Position numbers and translations under genes: made by a program
Assembly (NCBI GenBank): GCA_002633005.1
Contig: NMRA01000046.1
Location: 1,203,126-1,267,125, forward strand
Length of the DNA: 64,000 nucleotides
Reading direction: 5' to 3'
DNA from: Phoronis australis
Taxonomy: Eukaryota > Phoronida > Phoronidae
Shown here: positions 57,701 to 64,000 of the stretch, piece after piece
How positions within the stretch are numbered: the stretch's first letter is position 1
Layout: each line of letters starts with the position of its first letter
The notes under the pieces: model-generated
What the model was told of the DNA's origin: nothing
Database searches by the model: none
What the model saw: the letters and a program-made list of their open reading frames with translations, nothing else

Positions 57701-60700
57701 TTGTGATTATTTTAACGATTATACCATGTTTATTCTACTGATGCCTGTTAACTGAGATACTCGCCGATGTTGACTTCGCGACAGTCGCCAGTCGGGTTTG
57801 TTGTGATGCTTGTTACGATACTTGACGTAGCACTCGGGATCTTTTCGTACACCAAAGCCGTATTATTGTTTGGAATGATTTCAAACAGGTTTGTCAGTGA
57901 CAGTTACATCAATGAATGCTGAATGTTTAACTCGATATGGGTTAGTGAGATTACAAGCCCAAGCCCAATGCCATGGCAAAGGGTACGTAAATATCCATTA
58001 GACTATTTGTTTACTCCCTATCCTATGTCTTCCGGAAATTTATTATACGTTGAAATGAAATTCTATAATGTCTGTTTTCACGTGACCTTTGATTTTTAGG
58101 TTTGAGGGCTTGTACCGTGCAGAGGAGATATGCATCGCTTCTGCATCGACCCTGAATGGACAAAAATTGGTTATAAGCAGTTGACTGCAGCTAACCACCA
58201 AGATCTTCCCATACAGTGTACATGTACTGTAGATCTGTTGTTAAAGCTTACTTTCTTCATCGGAGACAACGAACAAGCTTTGTTACTCTTTTCTCTTCCC
58301 ACAGCATTTCCACCCACCATTTGCGCTGCATGGCGCAATGTACATGCCAGTGGCCCTGGTGAAATGTGACTCTCAGTACGAAGTCACCATAAGACGTGTT
58401 CTTTGTGTATGAAGAGGAACTATATCTACTGCTACACAAGTCAGCCTCGTTGTGAGGTTACCTTTCAAAGGCATTAAGTCATGTGTGGACAATAGCTTAT
58501 TTCCTTTCCTAGAAGAAACATGCTGGATTGAAGCTAAAGAAGACGTAGTGACACACTGGTCTAGTTCAGAGTCAGATTTTGGGCACAAAACGAGTCAAGT
58601 GATATGCTGTTGTGTTTACCTTCAAGGATCTAATTGAGGCTGAATGAGGTTACCTGGAGGAAAGCCACGTGCCGAAACTGGACCTTTTTTACAAGCGCTT
58701 ATATAGGCTATTGAAACAAGATCTCTGTGAAATGAAAACCAAAAACATCTGGTATAAATACCTGTCCTTTCTCACTGAGTGACATTAACATTTCCTTTCA
58801 GAAGAAAGGCTTTATACTAATGGTAAAAACTTTTCAATTTGGTACACATTATGGGGAAACGACATTCAGTGACTGCATCGATTGTCTTATTGTCAGTAAA
58901 AAGCCCGTTAATGTTACACTTTCATGATCAAATAAATTTTTCATCAACAGGCAAGTTTGTCATTGATTATTGAAACCACAATATTTCTTCAGTTTTAAAG
59001 CCCCATACAGTGCAGTTGTGCTTATTCTTTATAAAGCTGAAATGACTAGCGATTACGCTTGCGAATTGTCGTTTTCCTGTTGACCTCTAGAAATGTGCAG
59101 CGATCAAAATGAAGTATCCTCTTTGTTTGCATTTGATTTGTTTGTGTGTGTAATTATTTTTAGAGCTTTCTTAAGAAGGCCTTTGAACAACTTTAAGTTT
59201 TGTGATAATTTGTCCACAACAAAAATTCCACATGCAAGAAAAGTATATAAAGAAACAACATTGTTAAAAACAATTGTAATTATTCCCACGCAGTGGAGTC
59301 CATAATCAGGCATATCAAAGGCTGAATTTCTGAATTAGGTTCAATTGCTGAAGGATTACTTTTCGCTTTGTCCAAAGGTAAAATAGATGATCAGGCGGCT
59401 GGTTTCAGTCGTTTTCTCTCACCTGTAACAGAATAGTCAGAGCAATATTACCAAATTATAAAAGAAAACACAAGACAAAACTATTTTAGTAAGGCAGAAC
59501 ATACTTGACGTTTCATCTTCATGTTTATATGTAGAAACTAAATCTTTGTACCCAAGTCTTATTTAAGAACTGAATTAAACTATGTGAAACAGGCTAAAAG
59601 TGATTTAATAATGTGTATTTTTCACGACACCTAAAATGAGCATGTGACCTCAACAAGTAAAATTCATTCTAGGTGTCAATTTTTATTCCAATGCAATGTT
59701 ATGACGTTTAATGAATAGCTTATTCATGTTAATTCGGTAACTAATCTGGTTGTCCTGGGGGTGGGGTCGGCTATGAAATAAGGAAACTCACTCGTCTACA
59801 GAATTTTATTGGACATAGCATAGCTTTGAAGAGAAACTGCTGTGAAAAAGGCACCCCTGACTTCTGATCGTCACGTACCACACACCTCTTACTTTGGGCG
59901 CATTCCCACCCTTGTAGGACAAGGTGAGTATGTGCTGCTAGCCTACCCGACATCCGAGTCCTGGGTGAGTTTCCGAAAAGAAACACTTAGTTCCATTAAA
60001 TGAACCCGTTATTCAGTGGGGGTAATTGGTGGGGATAACATCACGGAACGATGTCGATAGAAACTGGAGTGCTAAAAACTTACCAAGTAACCTTATCCTT
60101 ATGTAGTCTCCCAAAGCCCCAAAGTGGCTTCGGCATCCACACACTTTTTCTCAGTTGGTTGACCCTTTTGACCGCAATGCTCCACCAATGTAGTAACCTT
60201 AGGTCTTTTGGTAACTTGTGACCACCTGTCGAAGACTTGCACCAGGGAAAATAGCAATAATAAGGCTTTGCGCGACGACGTATTTTGATAACAATCCGTC
60301 TTTTTACCAGCTGATTACATGCAGAGAGCGATGCATGCGCAATTCAATCACCACTAGTACAGCAGCGACACCGCGAGGAGAATTCTCCGAATTGCCCCAT
60401 TATATGACACTTCTGTCTCAGTTTTCAATTGCTAAGTATTAGATCGTCTGTAACGCAGGCGCCGATTCCTTGGCAATTACAATATCGAACATTGTTGTTA
60501 TTTAACTATTTCCAGGAAACGTGACAAGTCAATGCGCAATTACCGTTGTTTTCATCTGTGTTTTCTCTTTTCGAGTAAGAAACCGTTACATTTACAACTG
60601 CTTCTTTTACTAGAGAAAACTTGTAACCTATCGCGCAAGTATATACATGTAGGATGTGATTCGCCACGTGAACAGTCTGGGTGAAGTTTTTGAAAAATCC

Positions 60701-62595
60701 GCCGAAAAAATGAAAGAAACTGAAAGCGTATTGGATAAATACAAAACGCACCTCGATTGGCGTAGATGAAGTAATATCCCACTCGACATTAATCCGTGTG
60801 TGGACCTAGACATTCGTTCTCCGTCGATACGCGGAATAATGTATCGTGGGATATTACTTCATCTACGCCACTCTCGGTACGTTTTGTGTATTTATTTGGG
60901 TTTAGGTTTCGAATAAAAGTGTTTTAACAAAAATGGAAGGGAAATAGTATAGCTAGTTTTTATACATAAATGTGCCTTTTTAGAATGAAGAACTTCGTTG
61001 AAATGACGGTGTCGCGCTCTGTTTTCTGTTTTAAGAGTCGTTGTCTTCCAAAATCCGGCAAAAGGAGATATCATAGGAACATGACATGTCACTAAAATCG
61101 ATTTTGTGCTATGAAATTTCATCATGTGTTGAAAGAGCTTAAAAATAGCATTATTTGTTTTTTGGTCTTTGTTTAAAAAAATTTGAGCCAAAAATTATTC
61201 GTTTGTTTTTCCGTGGAACTTGACATACTGGAAAGAGTAAAAATTCGCCATGATCAGTTAAAATTTCAGAGGCTTATTTGTCTGCTAAAATGGCAATGTA
61301 AAAAATTGCATTGTTCTCTCTCCGCAAATCGAATGATAATTTAAAGTGTCTCCCATTTCCCATGTTTTTTAATCATCCAAGCCACCGAATTACGTTTACG
61401 TGACCTGCTTGTAAACATTAAGACTAAAACATCACTTGTAGCTTTTGTTCCCGAAAAAGTGCTAATGGGCACATTTCCTCCCTTTGTTTCCGACACAAAG
61501 ACCATGGACACTTACTGACTTTAGGCACTTAATTGAAAATCCCCGGTACAATCTTGCATTTGTGATATAAAATTTGCTTCACTAGGTGTACTATGCTGTG
61601 GATCAGCTGTGGTAACCATATCGTTTTCATTGTTTGCTGTGTTCGAATATTTTAGTCGTATGAATGGTAGCGTAGATTTCAACAAGAACTGGACTGACTA
61701 CAAATACGGCTTTGGTGACAAGTCCAACGAATTTTGGCTAGGCAATGAATTTCTCAATTCATTCACGAAAAACAAGGATCTTGTTTTGAGAATTGAACTT
61801 GGAGACTGGAACTTAAGGAAAGTTTACGCTGAATATACAAGATTCCGCGTTGCCGACGAGAGGGATTTCTATCGACTGACAATTGGAAAATACAGCGGAA
61901 CGGCTGGGGACGCTCTTCACTTTGGACTGATTAAGTAAGCGAAGTGTTTTTATTCACGATTCATGATTTTCTGAGCTCCATCTCCTCTAATCAGTTGTTT
62001 GGCTCAAGTTCTGTTACGGGTCATCGCCTAGCAGAAAACAAAAATCTTATTGGTCAACCAAAACAATCTTACTGTCTTCCGACAACAGCACCAGAAACGC
62101 GTTATTGGATTAGTTAAATCCTGAAAAGGGTGTGCAGGCAAAAAAAAAACTCCGTTGAGAAATAGGCTAGTCTCACTACACAACAATCAGTCGCCATTTC
62201 CCGTGAATACGTAGCATAGCAGCTGTTGGTTTTGGTTCTTCGGATAAGAAATCTAAACTTGTTTAAATCGACAACTAAACTGGACGAAATGCAGCAGTTT
62301 TCTGCTTGTGACATGCTTTGTTGATCTTTTTCATCGAAGTCGTATATGTGGCGCGTGGCTTATAGTAACGGAGATACCATGTAGTATATGAATCGTTTCT
62401 AATGTTTTAAAATTTCATAGTGGTTGGTACACAATGGCTCATGCAGACATGAAGTTCTCAACAGCCGACAATGACAACGATAACTGGATCAACAACTGCG
62501 CTGCTACCTACCACTCAGGCTTTTGGTATAACGGATGCTATTCAGCCAATCTGAACGGACGTTACGTGCAAGGCGGGTATTACGACAGCGAAGAT
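36397..62595 (+). CDS. secreted coiled-coil/EGF/fibrinogen-domain protein (7 exons, 3' end missing)
   Basis: Exons: 36397-36747, 38434-38554, 38748-40088, 41365-41478, 44588-44732, 61656-61934, 62421-62595. They total 842 codons with matching phases. Residues 1-20 form a signal peptide (MFLTLLLGLASLSICLGLTS). About 70-150 is coiled coil (KSQLQQLMEKLNHHERVIMQ; DRLKSLGEVQKGIQQDLSSL), followed by CSPC. Then come 13 EGF modules, most with DINEC-type calcium-binding starts, and a fibrinogen-related domain. The FReD has four cysteines (DCEDL, VWCDM, NNCAATYH, NGCY), NGGGWTVFQR, NWTDYKYGFG and a DNDNDN calcium site. Such proteins act outside the cell as multimeric adhesion or recognition molecules. 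The last FReD segment (W..W.G...Y.LK..MKIRP type) is not before 64000. Tenascin-, angiopoietin- and ficolin-like families share parts; no orthologue is claimed. Confidence 0.9.
36748..38433. other. EGF-fibrinogen gene intron 1, nothing recognised
   Basis: No exon, element or tandem repeat identified. The frame at 36927-37157 has no domain. Confidence 0.5.
38434..38554 (+). CDS. EGF-fibrinogen gene exon 2: second coiled coil
   Basis: Acceptor TTAACTTCCAG and donor GTAATT. It encodes DRLKSLGEVQKGIQQDLSSL and RSYVKEELSCSPCSKSRQTT, a helix ending in a Cys pair that could link chains. Confidence 0.85.
38748..40088 (+). CDS. EGF-fibrinogen gene exon 3: twelve EGF modules in one exon
   Basis: Acceptor CATTTATAG and donor GTGAGT, both phase 1, the class used by shuffled extracellular modules. 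1341 bp encode twelve six-cysteine EGF modules of about 37 residues. All but the first have a D/N/E-I/V-N/D-E/D-C-like start. Most have C.HGNCTD..NGYSC.C as the core; three vary as VNKGLC, QNGKC and VNGASC. Modules 8 and 9 are nearly identical at DNA level, a recent 111-bp duplication. Confidence 0.95.
40089..41364. other. EGF-fibrinogen gene intron 3, degraded repeats possible
   Basis: Overlapping short frames on both strands at 40597-41243 lack domains. A few similar words recur (CCAGTTTGGAAGGCATGGCT and CCAGTTTAGAGAGCATTGCT), hinting at an old internal duplication. Confidence 0.35.
41365..41478 (+). CDS. EGF-fibrinogen gene exon 4: thirteenth EGF module
   Basis: Acceptor CCTTTTCACAG and donor GTATGC, phase 1 on both sides, exactly 38 codons. 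It reads DKDDCISNPCKNGGKCIDEI, then CQC...GSDCAQ. It lacks the HGNCTD core of the array and looks like an older single module. Confidence 0.92.
41479..42599. other. EGF-fibrinogen gene intron 4, left part
   Basis: No gene recognised. There is a G-run with one unresolved base at 42132-42150 (N at 42139). The nearby ATTTTCCCAGACAGCGCACC resembles ATTTTCCCGTCAGACGGCGC at 33388, next to another G-run, suggesting a shared low-copy repeat. Confidence 0.4.
42600..43400 (-). mobile_element. partial copy of the 31692-35314 TTAA element arm
   Basis: In reverse orientation it matches 34680 down to 33826. Examples are GAAGCTTCACAATCCA, CAGTTCAGCAAAAGTCGCCA and ACCTTTCCGATGATAG against the right arm's reverse complement. 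No TTAA-flanked ends were found, so it is a fragment. It sits in EGF-fibrinogen intron 4. Confidence 0.75.
43401..44587. other. intron 4, right part; GAT-rich microsatellite
   Basis: No exon before 44588. A degenerate GATGAT/GACGAT tract lies at about 44365-44425. Confidence 0.5.
44588..44732 (+). CDS. EGF-fibrinogen gene exon 5: start of fibrinogen domain
   Basis: Acceptor CGCTTTCAG; the donor is CG|GTTTGT, chosen because it rejoins exon 6 as FQR-RMNGSVDF. It encodes TDCEDLQKYANSTTDGVYTL and VWCDMSVNGGGWTVFQ, the P1 part of a FReD with its first cysteine pair. Confidence 0.92.
45160..45260. mobile_element. half-copy of the palindromic MITE found at 60733-60898
   Basis: GGTGAAGTAATATCCCATA and CCGCGTATCGACAGAG correspond to GATGAAGTAATATCCCAC and the CGTCGATACGCGG centre at 60766-60840. 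Only one arm is evident. Confidence 0.5.
45390..47606 (+). mobile_element. THAP-bearing TTAA-target DNA transposon, copy 2
   Basis: Left end AGGAGAATTCCACCC and right end GAGTGGCATTCTCCT are inverted repeats matching copy 1. The right side is TTAA (47607-47610) and the left is TAAA (45386-45389), a TTAA target with one change. It is about 540 bp longer than copy 1, with extra blocks near 45550-45770 and 45960-46250. It lies in the 16.9-kb intron of the EGF-fibrinogen gene in the gene's orientation. Confidence 0.75.
45780..46470 (+). pseudogene. THAP transposase remnant (copy 2)
   Basis: It reads IIPACANYEAARKSGKSIS, then shifted-frame KWLAVVKNEK, and later FWDYSYVPLSVHVHGAPLLF and CIPMKP, matching copy 1 piece by piece. 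The first zinc Cys is lost and an insertion separates the halves. Confidence 0.6.
47611..52291. other. intron 5 of EGF-fibrinogen gene, mostly unassigned
   Basis: No supported exon. A CA dinucleotide run lies at 48643-48662 and a G-run near 49180-49195. The plus-strand frame at 51219-51548 ends with a splice-like CCAG|GTATGA at about 51523 but shows no domain. Confidence 0.4.
52292..52365. repeat. 37-bp exact tandem duplication
   Basis: ATCACTTGGTGATTCAAAAT plus GCGAGGTCTTCTCCACA occurs twice in direct succession (52292 and 52329) with no differences seen, so it is recent. Each unit starts with the small palindrome ATCACTTGGTGAT. Confidence 0.97.
52366..54920. other. intron 5 continued, nothing recognised
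   Basis: Short frames only. A stretch near 53445-53560 is rich in ACTC/ATTCGAG-type words but is not a clean tandem repeat. Confidence 0.4.
54921..55231. mobile_element. 311-bp near-perfect palindrome (hairpin MITE)
   Basis: The left arm from GCTTATTATTTAAAATGACA through AATTGAATTTTGGGCTCAAA, GGGCTCCCTATAT and CGGTCGAAGGGTTCAGACAA is mirrored on the right to TCATTTTAAATAATAAGC. Nested inside are several TCTATATTAATATAGAG-type small palindromes and repeated GGGTC/GACCC blocks. It has no coding capacity. Confidence 0.9.
55232..56640. other. intron 5 continued, nothing recognised
   Basis: Frames at 55254-55538 and 56117-56425 overlap on opposite strands without domains. Confidence 0.4.
56635..56708 (-). 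repeat. array related to the 16-bp CCGAA repeat of 13.4/14.5 kb
   Basis: On the minus strand, CCACTACTCCAACAAA, CCCATTACTCCGAAGAAA and CCATCACTTCGAAGG occur in tandem. These resemble GGTTCACTACTCCGAA units elsewhere in the window with a slightly longer period (about 18 bp). Confidence 0.6.
56721..56855. mobile_element. 135-bp palindromic element
   Basis: The left ACGACATATTGGTCGAC and GTCTCTAAACCATTCTGAAG are mirrored by CTTGAGAATGGTTTAGAGAC and GGTCAATATGTCTG on the right. It directly adjoins the previous array, so the two may be parts of one element. Confidence 0.75.
56856..60732. other. intron 5 continued, nothing recognised
   Basis: The longest frame (57039-57425, 128 codons) has no domain I know. 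One unresolved base is at 57534. No splice-supported exon of the surrounding gene is needed here. Confidence 0.4.
60733..60898. mobile_element. 166-bp palindromic MITE
   Basis: The left GGATAAATACAAAACGCACC and GGCGTAGATGAAGTAATATC are mirrored on the right by GATATTACTTCATCTACGCC and GTACGTTTTGTGTATTTATT. Arms of about 55 bp flank a centre containing CGTCGATACGCGG. Confidence 0.88.
61656..61934 (+). CDS. EGF-fibrinogen gene exon 6: FReD core
   Basis: Acceptor AATATTTTAG and donor GTAAGC. It encodes RMNGSVDFNKNWTDYKYGFG, EFWLGNEFLNSF, LRIELGDWNLRKVYAEYTRF and RLTIGKYSGTAGDAL, the canonical FReD core in order. It lies 16.9 kb from exon 5. Confidence 0.94.
62421..62595 (+). CDS. EGF-fibrinogen gene exon 7: calcium and ligand-pocket region of FReD
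   Basis: Acceptor ATTTCATAG and donor GTGAGT. It encodes MKFSTADNDNDNWINNCAAT, YHSGFWYNGCYSANLNGRY and GGYYDSED. This includes the Asp-rich calcium site and the second cysteine pair that shapes the ligand pocket in ficolins and TL5-type FReDs. It ends in phase 0, leaving the last 25-35 residues of the domain for an unseen exon. Confidence 0.94.
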
Positions 62596-64000
62596 GTGAG
62601 TATGCTTTGCATTTTTATGGACACGTGATGTATGTTGCTGGATACAATTTTTTGTGGGCTCACATTGCTGTTCATCGAAGCGTCGTTGAAGCTCAAAAAG
62701 CACTTGCAACGTTTTCATGGAATGCCTTCTGTTGGCGAATCTACCGTCCACGGGTGTTTCATGGATTTAAAACCGCTCAGGAAACGGAAAAATTTATAAA
62801 AAAACGCCGCTAGCACAGTGAAACGGCACTTCTTATACACTAAACATCCCTTAGCCAAAACTGTAGAGAATCCCCGGATTCCTATTGTCATCACGACGGT
62901 TGTCCTTGCACCGTGTTCAATAGCAAGGCGAATCTGTTGTTACACTATGTAAGTCTTGACTATTAAAAACTAAGGGTACATTTTGTTCTATACTGTCCAG
63001 GAAATTGAACACAATCGATACACAAAACTCTCAAGCATCAGTTTAAGCAAATAATTGGAAATTCTTGATAATTGGCTTATTATCTTATGAGGTATCATGC
63101 AATGAAAAGCACTGTTTTAACAAAAAAGGTACATAATCAAAAAGAGTACTGTTATAGAATAACTGAATTACGAAGTGCAGCCTCAAGGCTTCGCTGCAGA
63201 TAACTTGTCAGTGGATCACATTACTTTAACATGGTTTTGAATTAACATGGTTTTGAAATGTTTGTTAAATTTTTGTATCTGAGTGATTCACTTAAAATGT
63301 TCTATAACTGCTCGTTAAAGTTGATTTCCCTTTACATTCACCAATATATAACACAGGATGAGTTTCGCCATGTTTACGTTTGCCTTATTTTACTATCAAT
63401 TTAAAAAAGTTAAAGTGGGCGGGTTTCCACTGAAGCCTCTTTACAGATGTCTGCAGTTGAGTTAGTACCTACAATTCATTAGTAATCTATCGTCTGTCAA
63501 TAGTTACGGCTGCCGTTTTAGGTGGTGGTGCGATTAAATTAAAAAAAAAGCCGGTTGTGTTGAATAAGCATTATTTAGGCTTACATTTCAACTTAATTAG
63601 CGTGTGTTGACATCAGTTTTATGAAGTTATTAGGTAGAATGAACTGTAGAAATTTTCGTCACAGGGGCATTCCCTTTTTGCTCGCAACCTACATGTAAAT
63701 GCAGACAATGAAAGAAGGTAATCAGACACATACAAAGCCACTAGACTTTTAGCGCTTTGACGATTTCCATCCTCAGACATGTCATTGGTGTTGGCATGAA
63801 TTAAACACTAGTCAAAAGTGTACCGGTACCACAGCGAACCTGTCCAAACGTTGACCACTCCAATTCAAAGTCTGGTGACCCTTTAGTTCCATTTAACGGT
63901 AGCAAACTTTGTGTCATGATGGAAAAGAAAGTCTTTTAAGCAAATTTGTGAGATCTATCTAGTTTCCTGCTTTAAAGTGTTTTTTGTAAAAACGAATGAA
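62596..64000. other. intron 7 of EGF-fibrinogen gene (partial)
   Basis: I looked for the terminal FReD exon (W..W.G..Y.L+...M+IRP) on the plus strand to the window end and did not see it. The frame at 62535-62813 is a shifted read-through of exon 7 and intron DNA. Confidence 0.55.

Noticed and set aside
62535-62813. Frame continuing past FReD exon 7 considered as the terminal exon
   Set aside because: It is out of phase with the FReD frame and does not contain the W..W.G..YSLK..MKIRP-type ending.

Overview
This window is animal nuclear DNA, most likely from a marine invertebrate. It is AT-rich and intron-rich, with GT-AG introns up to about 17 kb, long non-coding tracts and many degraded transposable elements. 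I cannot fix the phylum. The EGF plus fibrinogen-domain architecture and the repeat types fit a hemichordate, lancelet, echinoderm or cnidarian. There are no bacterial operons, CRISPR arrays or convincing tRNA/rRNA genes. Almost none of the long uninterrupted reading frames is a gene by itself. The genes were recovered by joining short exons whose splice sites and phases agree.

Three host genes are supported. (1) Minus strand, 9229 down past position 1: the 5' part of the mRNA-capping enzyme gene (RNGTT type). Four coding exons cover most of the N-terminal RNA triphosphatase domain; the catalytic loop and the guanylyltransferase domain lie outside the window. (2) Minus strand, 24612 to 18848: a seven-exon gene, complete in frame, for a 329-residue F-BAR-like, coiled-coil-rich protein. 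A partial copy of its first two exons lies just upstream at 27225-27512. (3) Plus strand, 36397 to beyond the right end: a secreted protein with signal peptide, coiled coil, 13 EGF modules and a fibrinogen-related C-terminal domain (FReD). Seven exons give 842 codons; the last FReD exon is not in the window.

The rest is mobile DNA and repeats. Two THAP-bearing DNA transposon copies (4027-5701 and 45390-47606) share 15-bp inverted ends next to TTAA-like sites. A separate 3.6-kb element (31692-35314) has perfect TTAA flanks, arms in inverted orientation and its own THAP-like fragment. A partial relative lies at 42600-43400. TTAA plus THAP suggests Kolobok-like transposons. Also present are 5'-truncated LINE reverse-transcriptase remnants (10620-11440; 19743-20230), a Penelope-like GIY-YIG tail (21772-22265), an LTR-type protease remnant (about 10060-10425), tRNA-headed SINEs (3600-4010), several palindromic MITEs, and minisatellites with 16-, 22-, 43- and about 34-bp units.

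A dispersed unit of about 1.8 kb (16110-17925) recurs at 24.7-27.8 kb and 31.2-31.6/35.3-35.5 kb. It surrounds the F-BAR gene and its duplicated 5' end, so this part of the locus looks locally duplicated. The 31692-35314 transposon inserted into one copy of this unit, which gives a relative age for the two events.
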